A stretch of DNA of 64,000 bases, taken from NCBI RefSeq assembly GCF_000368025.1, contig NZ_KB849211.1:56704-120703 (forward strand), written 5' to 3'. The position numbers and the translations under genes were made by a program. The notes beneath the pieces were generated by a model that had not been told where the DNA came from, searched no databases, and worked only from the letters and a program-made list of their open reading frames with translations. Below are positions 55,779-64,000 of this stretch, piece by piece; position 1 is the stretch's first letter, and the number at the start of each line of letters is the position of its first letter. Origin of the DNA: Acinetobacter parvus DSM 16617 = CIP 108168 (lineage in GTDB: Bacteria; Pseudomonadota; Gammaproteobacteria; Pseudomonadales; Moraxellaceae).

Positions 55779-56633
55779 TTAAAGTGCTTTCACTGTTCCC
55801 GCAAGATGTGGCTTTTTAGATTTAACGTTACGAATCAAGAAGTCAGTTTGTTTTGATTCGGCAGCTGTTAAAAACTCAACAGTTGATGGTAAATACATCG
55901 GCAATTTAAACCAAACATCTGCTTCATAAGCAGCGGGTAACTCAATACTCGCCAAAGCTTTTGCCTTACTCCACATGCCATGAGCAATCGCTTGTTTAAA
56001 ACCAAATGCTTTAGCTGTGACTGCATGAATATGAATCAAGTTAAAATCACCTGAAATCAATGCATAGCGGCGACCAATATTCTCAGAAATATTCCATTCA
56101 GCTTTTGGTTGATATGCAGGCTCTTTAGATTCTTTCGATTTTTCAGAAGCTTTTTTCTCAGTTTTTTGACGTGATAAATAAGTCGTCAAACTTTCCATCA
56201 CCACTTCACCACCCACTTTGGCAGTTGTAATGAAATCGAATTGTAAGCCTTTATCATGTGGCTGAAGTTCGCCAAATTTACATGACAACGTAATTTGCTC
56301 ATTTACAGCGATCTTACGTGTTTGCTTGATTTGGTTACGAATATGCACCAATCCTAAAATCGCAAATGGAAATGCTTCACTTGTCATCATGTGCATTTGC
56401 AGACTTTGCGACAGTACTGCTAGATAAATTGCTGGTACAAAACCATCATTTTTAAAACCACAAATTTCGTTATAGCTTTCTAAATGTTTTGCATCAATAT
56501 TAAGCGTATCTACCACATATTCAACTTTTGGTAATACTTTTTCGCCTTTTGGCTTTTTAAAAATTAAACCTTGAATAACTTTTGGATAAGCTAAGTAAGG
56601 CTTTGGCAATTGACTAAAATGGCGTGTATTCAT
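55779..56633 (-). CDS. MaoC-like (R)-specific hydratase
   Basis: The ATG at 56633 has AAGG nearby and begins the family sequence; the upstream start at 56687 is unlikely. The 284-residue protein has a C-terminal hotdog domain with the hydratase motif (ISGDFNLIHIHAVTAKAFGFKQAIAHGMW), giving the catalytic Asp and His of the R-hydratase family. It resembles two-domain HtdX-type hydratases. It lies just after a high-molecular-weight FabG, so the pair may act on (R)-3-hydroxyacyl-CoA or -ACP. Confidence 0.87.
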   Translation of the reverse strand: MNTRHFSQLPKPYLAYPKVIQGLIFKKPKGEKVLPKVEYVVDTLNIDAKHLESYNEICGFKNDGFVPAIYLAVLSQSLQMHMMTSEAFPFAILGLVHIRNQIKQTRKIAVNEQITLSCKFGELQPHDKGLQFDFITTAKVGGEVVMESLTTYLSRQKTEKKASEKSKESKEPAYQPKAEWNISENIGRRYALISGDFNLIHIHAVTAKAFGFKQAIAHGMWSKAKALASIELPAAYEADVWFKLPMYLPSTVEFLTAAESKQTDFLIRNVKSKKPHLAGTVKAL

Positions 56634-56699
56634 AATGAACCTTTCTATATTTTTATAAAAAAGGGATGCACAAGCACCCCTCTTCAAAACTTTTAACGC

Positions 56700-58091
56700 T
56701 TAAGCGCCCAACAAGCTTTGACCGCATACGCGAACAACGTTGCCTGTCACACCTGTTGAACCGGTAGAAGCATACCAAGCAATTGCTTCAGCAACATCTA
56801 CAGGTAAACCACCTTGGTTCATTGAGTTCATACGGCGACCTGCTTCACGAATCGCAAATGGAATCGCAGCAGTCATTTGAGTTTCAATGAAGCCTGGTGC
56901 AACCGCGTTGATCGTAATACCATTCTTCAATGTTGGTGCAGTAAATTTAACCAAACCAATTACGCCCGCTTTAGACACTGCATAGTTGGTTTGACCCAAG
57001 TTACCCGCGATACCGCTGATTGATGATACACAAACGATACGACCATTTGCATTTAAACCATCATTAGAAAGTAAGTAATCGTTAACACGTTCAATTGCAG
57101 ACAAGTTAATGTTGATGACTAGATCCCAAAGCTCTGGCTTCATGTTTGCCAAAGTTTTGTCACGAGTAATACCTGCATTGTGAACGATGACATCCAAACC
57201 GCCTAGTTTAGCCGCAGCAGTTTTAATTTTCTCGCCAGCGTCAGCAGCAGTAATATCGATTGCCAATACTGAACCGCCAATTGAACCCGCAACACGCTCA
57301 AGATCAGCTTGTTGTTGAGGAACATCTAAGCAAATCACATGTGCGCCATCACGTGCCAATACTTGTGCAATTGCTTCACCAATACCACGGCTTGCACCCG
57401 TTACGAGTGCAGTTTTACCCGCAAGTGGCTTAGCCCAATCTAATTTCACTATTTCTGCTTTAGAAATACGGATCACTTGACCAGATACATAAGCAGAGCG
57501 TGGTGAAATTAAGAAACGTAAAGTAGATTCCAAGTTTGCTTCAGCACCTTGATCTACATAAACCACTTGAGCAGTGATACCCTTTTTGAATTCTTTACCT
57601 ACTGACTTGATAAAACCTTCAAGCGCACGTTGAGCAATGGCTTGTTTTACAGTTTTCGCTGTTTCAGGCGTTGTACCAATGACGATTACACGGCCAGAAG
57701 TTGAGATTTGACGCGCGATTGGATTAAAGAAGTTGTACAACTCTTTTAATTGTTCTGAATTTTGGATACCAGAAGCGTCGAATACGACTGCTTTAAACTT
57801 AGATTCTTTATCATCTGCATTCAAAGGACGAAGGTTTAAACCTACTTTTGCAGCAGTTTGCTGTAATTCAACGTTATTGCCTACGTAGCTATCTGCATGG
57901 ATATTACTAAGAACCTGTGCAATAGAAGCGGAAATAGTGCTTGAAGGTGCTGCGCCAAGCAATACGGCACCATTTACAACAGGTTGGCCACTTTCAAAAC
58001 GATCTAAGCTAACTGGTGACGGTAAACCTAAATTTTTTACAACAAATTTACCCAAAGGTGATTGTGTAAATGCTTGGTATTGATCGGTCAT
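56700..58091 (-). CDS. High-molecular-weight FabG-like 3-oxoacyl reductase
   Basis: This 463-residue protein has an N-terminal degenerate Rossmann-like flavodoxin domain (about 1-215) and a C-terminal active SDR domain: VTGASRGIGEAIAQVLA, HNAGITRDKTL, CVSSISGIAG and NYAVSKAGVIG (YxxxK). This two-domain form is the HMW FabG (FabG4) type, which reduces long 3-oxoacyl-CoA with NADH. It forms a unit with the MaoC gene and is divergent from the thiolase. Confidence 0.9.
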   Translation of the reverse strand: MTDQYQAFTQSPLGKFVVKNLGLPSPVSLDRFESGQPVVNGAVLLGAAPSSTISASIAQVLSNIHADSYVGNNVELQQTAAKVGLNLRPLNADDKESKFKAVVFDASGIQNSEQLKELYNFFNPIARQISTSGRVIVIGTTPETAKTVKQAIAQRALEGFIKSVGKEFKKGITAQVVYVDQGAEANLESTLRFLISPRSAYVSGQVIRISKAEIVKLDWAKPLAGKTALVTGASRGIGEAIAQVLARDGAHVICLDVPQQQADLERVAGSIGGSVLAIDITAADAGEKIKTAAAKLGGLDVIVHNAGITRDKTLANMKPELWDLVININLSAIERVNDYLLSNDGLNANGRIVCVSSISGIAGNLGQTNYAVSKAGVIGLVKFTAPTLKNGITINAVAPGFIETQMTAAIPFAIREAGRRMNSMNQGGLPVDVAEAIAWYASTGSTGVTGNVVRVCGQSLLGA

Positions 58092-58315
58092 GATTATTAT
58101 CTCTCATACAAATGAATTTTTTACAAACATCTAAACCATGTCAGCAAAATAACATGAAACCAATGTTTGATTGACTCGCAATAAATCATACTTGACTTCA
58201 TGTCTGGATGTCTTGACCTGAATGTGGTCTAAATCGTCATTCTAGTCAATACAGCAGTATTGGAAATATGCTATGGTTATAGCAAGAATATCGCAATTAT
58301 GCTTGGAAAAGCCTT

Positions 58316-59842
58316 ATGAGCAAAACAACTCAAGAAAATCCAGCAGTCGAGAATTCTGCTCAAGAGACTGTGTCAAATACATCAAAAGCAACTTCTGCTC
58401 CAAGTAAAAGTGCTGACGCAACTCCTAAAGCAGCAAGTACGGCAACTAAAACGACTCGTCCTCGTTCTACCAGTCGTAGTACAAAAAGCACTGCTTCTTC
58501 TACATCTACAAAAGTAGCACCAGCTAAAACAACCAAACCTTCTGTTCAACAGGATAAAAGCATGAGCCAAAACACTGTTCGCCGTGTTGCCATTATTGGC
58601 GGTAACCGTATTCCTTTCGCACGTTCAAACGGCGCATATTTCACTGCCTCAAACATGGATATGTTCACCGCGACATTAAACGGCTTAGTTGAGCGTTTTA
58701 ACCTACAAGGTCAACGTTTAGGTGAAGTGGTTGCAGGTGCGGTATTAAAACACAGCCGTGACTTCAACATGACTCGTGAGTGTGTTTTAAACACTCAGCT
58801 TGCACCAGAAACTCCAGCTTATGACATTCAGCAAGCATGTGGTACTGGTTTACAGGCAGCTTTCCTTGTTGCAAACAAAATCGCTTTGGGTCAAATCGAA
58901 GTGGGTATTGCAGGTGGTGTAGATACAACTTCTGATGCACCGATCGCTTTAGGTGATGGTTTACGTAAAGCTTTGCTTGAGTTGAACATTGCTAAAACAG
59001 GTAAAGATCGTTTAAAAGCTTTATCTAAAATCAATGTTAAAGATTTGATGGACGCACCTAAAAATGGTGAACCACGCACTGGTTTATCTATGGGTGATCA
59101 CCAAGCAATTACTGCCCTTGAATGGGGTATCGCTCGTGAAGATCAAGACGCTTTAGCAGCTTCTTCTCATCAAAAAATGGCAAAGGCATACGAAGAAGGT
59201 TTCTTCGATGACTTAATCACGCCATTCTTAGGTTTAAGCCGCGACAACAACTTACGTGCTGACTCAACTGCTGAGAAATTAGCAAAATTAAAACCAGTAT
59301 TTGGCAAAGGCGAAGCTGCAACAATGACAGCGGGTAACTCTACTCCACTTACTGACGGTGCTTCATGCGTACTTTTAGCTTCTGAAGAGTGGGCTAAAGC
59401 AAATGGCCATGAAGTTCTTGCTTACTTGACGTTCACTGAAACTGCTGCAGTTGATTTTGTTGGCAAGAAAGAAGGCTTATTGATGGCTCCTGCTTATGCA
59501 GTTCCACGTATGCTTGAGCGTGCTGGTCTTAAACTTCAAGATTTCGACTATTACGAAATCCACGAAGCGTTTGCATCACAAGTACTTTCTACTTTGAAAG
59601 CTTGGGAAGATGAGAAATTCTGTAAAGAGCGTTTAGGCTTAGATGCACCTTTAGGTTCAATTGATCGTAGCAAATTAAACGTTAAAGGTTCTTCTTTAGC
59701 TGCGGGTCACCCATTCGCTGCAACTGGTGGTCGCATCATCGCCACTGCTGCGAAAATCTTAAACCAAAAAGGTTCAGGTCGTATCTTAGTTTCGATCTGT
59801 GCTGCTGGCGGTCAAGGTGTAACAGCAATTATTGAAAAATAA
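58316..59842 (+). CDS. Acetyl-CoA C-acyltransferase (thiolase) with Lys/Ala/Ser/Thr-rich N-terminal tail
   Basis: The core from about residue 83 is a thiolase: IIGGNRIPFARSNGAY, the nucleophilic Cys in DIQQACGTGLQAAF, EIHEAFASQVL with His and CAAGGQG near the end with the second Cys. The first 82 residues are low-complexity Ser/Thr/Ala/Lys with few acidic residues, resembling histone H1-like/PhaF-type tails. A second ATG at 58562 with AGGAT upstream would make the tail-less form. It is divergent from the fabG-maoC pair. Confidence 0.92.
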   Translation: MSKTTQENPAVENSAQETVSNTSKATSAPSKSADATPKAASTATKTTRPRSTSRSTKSTASSTSTKVAPAKTTKPSVQQDKSMSQNTVRRVAIIGGNRIPFARSNGAYFTASNMDMFTATLNGLVERFNLQGQRLGEVVAGAVLKHSRDFNMTRECVLNTQLAPETPAYDIQQACGTGLQAAFLVANKIALGQIEVGIAGGVDTTSDAPIALGDGLRKALLELNIAKTGKDRLKALSKINVKDLMDAPKNGEPRTGLSMGDHQAITALEWGIAREDQDALAASSHQKMAKAYEEGFFDDLITPFLGLSRDNNLRADSTAEKLAKLKPVFGKGEAATMTAGNSTPLTDGASCVLLASEEWAKANGHEVLAYLTFTETAAVDFVGKKEGLLMAPAYAVPRMLERAGLKLQDFDYYEIHEAFASQVLSTLKAWEDEKFCKERLGLDAPLGSIDRSKLNVKGSSLAAGHPFAATGGRIIATAAKILNQKGSGRILVSICAAGGQGVTAIIEK

Positions 59843-59859
59843 TTGCCGACCTAATCAAT

Positions 59860-59893
59860 AAGGGGCTAGGTCTTTGGATTTAGTCCCTTTTTC
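59860..59893 (+). terminator. Thiolase terminator adjoining ISAba1 fragment
   Basis: AAGGGGCTA / TTAGTCCCTTTTT imperfect stem with T tract. The ISAba1 fragment begins directly after it. Confidence 0.7.
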
Positions 59894-60205
59894 CTTTGTA
59901 CACGACAAAAATAGATAACTCATTGAAATAATGTCATAATAATTGTTTTCTAACGACGAATACTATGACACATCTCAACGAGTTATATCTTATCTTAAAT
60001 AAATCTCTAAAATGGAACAAGTCACATTTAAAGTGCTTTTCGCTCATCATGCTTGTGATCATTTTAAAGCAAACATGCAATCTTTCTTCTGCATCTAAAG
60101 CCTTCCCCATCTGGTGCTTACCACAATCATTTTATCGACGTATGCAGCGCTTCTTTGCAGGTCAGTATTTTGATTATCGTCAAATATCTCAGTTGATTTT
60201 CAATT
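59894..60205 (+). mobile_element. ISAba1 5' fragment
   Basis: About 312 bp identical in layout to the start of the complete ISAba1 copy: the terminal repeat (CTTTGTACACGAC, one base changed), promoter region and the first 80 transposase codons from 59965. It stops abruptly after TTTTCAAT and joins an IS30-family transposase fragment. The outward promoter would fire leftward, antisense to the thiolase 3' end. Confidence 0.9.
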
Positions 60206-60507
60206 GACCGTGGAGGTGAGATGGCAGAACATAAAATACTCGAAGAAGATTTAGGCATAGATGTATATTTCTGTGACCCACATTCACCCTGGCAAAAAGG
60301 CACATGCGAAAATATGAATGGTTTAATTAGGCAATATTTACCTAAAGGGATTGATTTAAATCAGGCAGATCAGCATTATTTAAATCAAGTTGCCATGTCA
60401 CTGAATACTCGTCCTAGAAAAGCGTTAGATTGGCTCACACCATTAGGAAATTTGCTCAGTTTGTTGATTATCATAAGGCTTTTAAAACTGTCGCACCTCA
60501 TGTTTGA
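60205..60507 (+). pseudogene. IS30-family transposase C-terminal remnant
   Basis: From the ISAba1 junction the frame encodes DRGGEMAEHKILEEDLGIDVYF, then SPWQKGTCENMNGLIRQYLPKG and LNTRPRKALDW, the C-terminal DDE part of an IS30 transposase of the ISAba125 type. A one-base loss near 60450 shifts the frame; in the other frame the normal C-terminus ending at 60507 is visible. Bases 60508-60607 hold only the rest of the fragment and the ruvC leader. Confidence 0.85.
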
Positions 60508-60607
60508 ATTCTCCATCCTATATAATTCAAAATACTACAAAAATATTATGCAGTAAAAAAACTATTATGTAACAATATTGGAAGTTTGTTAATTTCTTTA
60601 GTGCCTC

Positions 60608-61153
60608 ATGTCGTTCATTATTGGTATTGATCCTGGTTCACGTTTAACAGGTTATGGAATTATCGAAAAAGATGGTAACAAATTGCGTTTTGTTGATGCA
60701 GGAACCATTCGTACCGAAACACAAGCAATGCCTGAGCGTTTAAAACGCATTTTTGCGGGTGTTGAGCGGATTGTTAAGTTTCACGGTCCAACTGAAGCTG
60801 CTGTCGAACAAGTGTTTATGGCACAAAACCCTGACTCTGCCTTAAAACTTGGTCAAGCACGTGGCGCTGCGATTGCAGCATTGGTGAATTTGGATTTAAA
60901 TGTAGCGGAATATACAGCACGTCAAATCAAGCAGTCTGTAGTGGGCTATGGGGCTGCTGAAAAAGAACAAGTGCAAATGATGGTAATGAAATTACTCAAT
61001 CTTAGCATTCAACCACAAGCAGACGCCGCCGATGCGCTTGCTGCCGCCATTTGTCATGCTCATGCTTCAGGAAATATGAGCAAAATGGCAGTATTGAATG
61101 CTTTAGGTGGAATGGCGCGAGGAAGAAGTCGTTCGAGCAGTAGACGACGTTAG
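60608..61153 (+). CDS. ruvC: RuvC, Holliday junction endonuclease
   Basis: This 181-residue resolvase cleaves Holliday junctions with RuvAB. Catalytic Asp7 in IIGIDPGSRLTGYGI, Glu in AAVEQVFMAQNP and the C-terminal DAADALAAAICHAH acidic residues are present. It stands between two mobile-element regions but is itself intact and has core-like codon use. Confidence 0.97.
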   Translation: MSFIIGIDPGSRLTGYGIIEKDGNKLRFVDAGTIRTETQAMPERLKRIFAGVERIVKFHGPTEAAVEQVFMAQNPDSALKLGQARGAAIAALVNLDLNVAEYTARQIKQSVVGYGAAEKEQVQMMVMKLLNLSIQPQADAADALAAAICHAHASGNMSKMAVLNALGGMARGRSRSSSRRR

Positions 61154-61225
61154 AATGCTAGAAAAATGCTATTAATTACCCCAATTTCAACTTTTTAAGT
61201 GATTGAAATAAAAGAGGTGGACCAG

Positions 61226-62384
61226 AAAATTTGAATAACACCTATAAGTGATATATTGCTCCCCAAATGATGTTATAAGTTGACAAAAACAACTAATCGT
61301 GCGAAAAGGTTTTTTTTAGTTAACAGATGTTCACACATGCCTCGAATTGTTTCTGTACCACTTAGTGTAGAACAGCGAGAACGACTCATTTTTTCTGGCC
61401 AAACATGCAAAAGATTGGCGTGAAAGACAGCGCGCCCAAACTATTCTCTGGCTTTCCGAAGGTAAAAGTGTTGCGGAAGTTGCCACTCTACAAGAACGTA
61501 TCCCAGAAACCATAACGCTACAACGCCGACGTTGGGAATTTTATGAGTTTGAATCGATTAAAGAAGGTCATCGCTCAGGTCGGCCCAATACATTGATCTC
61601 AGACTATCAGGCGAAAATCCTAGATTGGGTCAATACAAGTCCACTCAATGCAGAACAAATCCGAGTCAAACTACATGAAGAATACGAAGTGTCCGTGTCT
61701 GTTGAAACCATTCGTAAGTTTTTACGTGATTCAGGTAGGGTCTTCAAGCGTACCCGTCATAGCTTGAAAAAAAAGAGATCCGATTGCATTTGAACAAGCA
61801 ACACAGCAGATTAAAGAATTACGAGAGCAAGCGGCACGTGGTGAAATTATATTAGGTTATGTTGATGAAACAGGGTTTTCATCTAAACCTGATAACTGCT
61901 ATGCGTGGACAAAGATAGGTGATGTTCATGCGGTTGATGCAATAAGATTAAAACGAGTTAATGTCATGGGGTGTTTGCTTTCAACGGGGAAACTGGTGAC
62001 AAGTTGTTTACAAGAGTCAGTTACAAGCACTTGGTTTTATGCCTATTTAACTGGAATAGCTCAACAAGTAAAACAGACTTATAACCTTCCATTGGTTCTT
62101 ATTGTTGATAATGCCTCGATTCATAGAAGTAAAAAGATGGCTGATTACAGAGAGCTACTTAAAAGTAACTTTTCGACGAATTTGTATTTTATTCCAGCTT
62201 ATAGCCCTGAGTTAAATCGAATCGAGATGGTATGGAAGCAGATGAAATATTATTGGCGAGATTTTCAAGTGATGACAGCTGATAAAATAGAGCAATGGGT
62301 GGAGAGAGTATCAAACCAATTCGGAAAAGAATACATGTTTACTTTTTAATGACAGCTTAGACTTCTTGCGTTAGTCAAATTTTA
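61226..62384 (+). mobile_element. IS630-family element with broken transposase
   Basis: Imperfect terminal repeats (AAAATTTGAATAAC left; complement of AAAATTTGACTAAC right) bound the element; the ends are approximate. The transposase reads from an ATG at 61337 in three frames. An extra T in a T run near 61395 breaks the N-terminus, and a frame change at an eight-A run near 61770 joins the HTH part to the DDE part. The DDE residues VDETGF, VDNASIH and SPELNRIE are intact. The A-run shift may be programmed; the first is a mutation. Confidence 0.82.
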
Positions 62385-62534
62385 AGCAGCCAAAAGCTAT
62401 ATTTTATGAGGTTTTAGCCAATTCAAAAATTAGATAAAACTATACTTTCGCAAGAGGTCTATTAATTAACCCGAATCCACTTAATTAATTCAAATATAGT
62501 TAAAAAAAGGTTTCATAAATCAAAAAAATAAAAA

Positions 62535-62564
62535 TATGATATGATATGATATGATATGATATGA
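62535..62564 (+). repeat. Pentanucleotide repeat (TATGA)6
   Basis: Six perfect TATGA units lie 17 bases upstream of the acyltransferase start. Each junction forms TATGAT, a good -10 hexamer. Slipped-strand change in copy number would alter promoter spacing. Confidence 0.95.
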
Positions 62565-62581
62565 ATATTTTTTAAAATCTT

Positions 62582-63799
62582 ATGTTTCTTGCAAAAAAAA
62601 TAATCGGCTTAGATATTCTACGCTTTTTAATGGCTTTAATAATGGTTACATATCACGTTCAACCATTATTAGGAAAATCTTTTTTTAATGAACTTAGTTT
62701 CAATGGATTTTTAGCCACAAGTACATTTTTTATTCTATCTGGATTTATTTTAACTCATGTATATTATAAAAAAATTCAAACAAATACTTTTTCTAATACT
62801 AATTTTTTAATTAAAAGATTCTCAGCTTTATATCCAATACATATTTTTACCTTACTAATATCAATATTATTTTTCTTCATACTGCACTTTATCATGAAAA
62901 AAAGTTTTCCAATCGAGGTTGGTATACATGTCTTGCCAGGATTAACCTCAGATCAGACTTTTAGCATTGATTTTCAAGATATATTACTTTATATTTTAGA
63001 AGCAATAACACTAGTTCATGCATGGGATTATCGTTTCTTATTTTTTAATATTGCTTCTTGGTCTATTTCCGCTCTTTTATTTTTTTATTTATTCTTTTTT
63101 ATACTTGTAAAAAATATTAAAGATATTAAAAATTTGAATAAATTATTGATTTTATTATGGTGCATATCTCTGCTACCTATTATATATTTAACTAGTCTAC
63201 AAAATTTTTCCAATGAAATTGTGGGTTTTATTCACAGAAATCCACTACTACGCTTACCTGACTTTATTTTTGGGATATTATTTTATCTAATATGCTTAAG
63301 AGTAAATAAATATTCAAAAAAATTGCAATTTTTTTCTATAATTTTCTCTATTTTAGGTTTTTTAAGTGCACATTACCTAGTTAAAAATAACCCTCAGAAT
63401 TGGTTTTTTTTAGCGCATAATGGTTTATTTTTATTTCCAGAAATGGCTTTAATTTATGCATTTTTAAATATTAATATTTCAAATACAAAAATTAAAATAC
63501 TTATCGAGAAGCTTGGGAAATGCTCATTAACAATTTATATGCTACATATACCATTATTAGCTATTTATAATATTATTTATAAAGTAATTTTAGCTTCATT
63601 TAATTCAAAAAGCTTAAATGAATTAATTTTAAATGCGAAAAATATTGAATATATAAATCTGCCAGCTTTTATAGTTTTTATGATCATTTTATTAGCTATT
63701 AGCTATTTCTTACAAGAAAAGGTTTTTACACCTATACAAATTAAATTATCAAATAGGCTAATTATCAAAAAAGACTCTGTACACGACAAAAATAGATAA
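62582..63799 (+). CDS. Acyltransferase-3 (OafA-like) membrane acyltransferase, end altered by ISAba1
   Basis: This 405-residue protein has about ten hydrophobic segments and the acyltransferase-3 signatures: LDILRFLMALIMVTYHV with the catalytic His, FFILSGFILTHVYYKK, and RFSALYPIH. Such enzymes O-acetylate surface polysaccharides such as O-antigen or capsule. Base composition is strikingly AT-rich, implying transfer. The last eight codons (SVHDKNR and stop) come from ISAba1 inserted at 63775, so the native C-terminus is lost but probably by only a few residues. Confidence 0.87.
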   Translation: MFLAKKIIGLDILRFLMALIMVTYHVQPLLGKSFFNELSFNGFLATSTFFILSGFILTHVYYKKIQTNTFSNTNFLIKRFSALYPIHIFTLLISILFFFILHFIMKKSFPIEVGIHVLPGLTSDQTFSIDFQDILLYILEAITLVHAWDYRFLFFNIASWSISALLFFYLFFFILVKNIKDIKNLNKLLILLWCISLLPIIYLTSLQNFSNEIVGFIHRNPLLRLPDFIFGILFYLICLRVNKYSKKLQFFSIIFSILGFLSAHYLVKNNPQNWFFLAHNGLFLFPEMALIYAFLNINISNTKIKILIEKLGKCSLTIYMLHIPLLAIYNIIYKVILASFNSKSLNELILNAKNIEYINLPAFIVFMIILLAISYFLQEKVFTPIQIKLSNRLIIKKDSVHDKNR

Positions 63800-64000
63800 C
63801 TCATTGAAATAATGTCACAATAATTGTTTTCTAACGACGAATACTATGACACATCTCAATGAGTTATATCTTATCTTAAACAAATCTCTAAAATGGAACA
63901 AGTCACATTTAAAGTGCTTTTCGCTCATCATGCTTGCGATCATTTTAAAGCAAACGTGCAATCTTTCTTCTGCATCTAAAGCCTTGCCCATCAAGTGCTT
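63775..64000 (+). mobile_element. ISAba1, left part (continues beyond window)
   Basis: Starts with the CTCTGTACACGAC terminal repeat directly inside the acyltransferase frame and runs identically to the other copies to the window edge. The target duplication cannot be checked because the right end lies outside. Confidence 0.93.
63846..64000 (+). CDS. ISAba1 transposase first frame, partial
   Basis: The ATG at 63846 begins the same MTHLNELYLILNKSLKWNKS sequence as in the complete ISAba1 at 19879-21058; the frame is open to the window edge. Confidence 0.92.
   Translation, partial: MTHLNELYLILNKSLKWNKSHLKCFSLIMLAIILKQTCNLSSASKALPIKC

Noticed and set aside
1..64000. CRISPR arrays, tRNA and rRNA genes
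   Set aside because: No regularly spaced direct repeats, tRNA-like cloverleaf with CCA end, or rRNA sequence was noticed in the window by eye.

Overview
The window looks like Acinetobacter chromosome. It carries ISAba1 insertion sequences, scattered type II secretion genes (gspL-gspM without the rest of the cluster), a glnD-dapC pair, Acinetobacter-type small lipoproteins and moderate-to-low G+C. The genus is well supported; I would not name a species. Most of the sequence is core metabolism and envelope genes, with three accessory regions.

Layout. 1-5024: tamB (cut by the window edge) and tamA. 5188-14639: an MFS lysophospholipid-type transporter, coq7, folB-folK, an ABC1 kinase, moeB-like, a truncated flavin reductase, an SDR, prfA-prmC and a YiaA-type protein. 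15661-28560: a guanidine locus. 29046-36906: glyA, purT, glnD, dapC and small genes. 37173-41496: an RND efflux pair in which both genes carry a nonsense codon. 41551-51487: gpx-msrB, an alaA-type aminotransferase, gspLM, sixA, gpsA, a nitroreductase, pgk and maf. 51719-54378: an AT-rich PP2C / FtsK-gamma-like / DUF262-DUF1524 module that resembles a defence island. 54443-59842: serine hydrolase, MaoC hydratase, large FabG and thiolase. 59894-64000: mobile-element debris (ISAba1 fragment, IS30 remnant, IS630), ruvC, and a very AT-rich membrane acyltransferase preceded by a pentanucleotide repeat and interrupted at its end by another ISAba1.

The guanidine locus is the most interesting part. 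One minus-strand unit encodes two urea-amidolyase-associated proteins (carboxyguanidine deiminase subunits) and a biotin-dependent urea/guanidine carboxylase behind a guanidine-I (ykkC) riboswitch. A second minus-strand unit encodes a 40-codon ORF, a NikR-like ribbon-helix-helix regulator that has lost three of four nickel ligands, and a substrate-binding lipoprotein. A plus-strand unit encodes the matching ABC permease and ATPase, then a guanidine-II (mini-ykkC) riboswitch, a 2-oxoglutarate/Fe(II)-type oxygenase, an unrecognised protein and an EmrE-like SMR transporter. All three units have a sigma-54 -24/-12 promoter (GG-N10-GC) and a GTAWTA-N16-TAWTAY palindrome with NikR-like spacing. In two of them the palindrome covers the same register, about -6 to +22. 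I infer a nitrogen-controlled guanidine regulon with a repurposed NikR-like repressor and two riboswitch classes. No allophanate hydrolase, the expected last enzyme, is present in the window.
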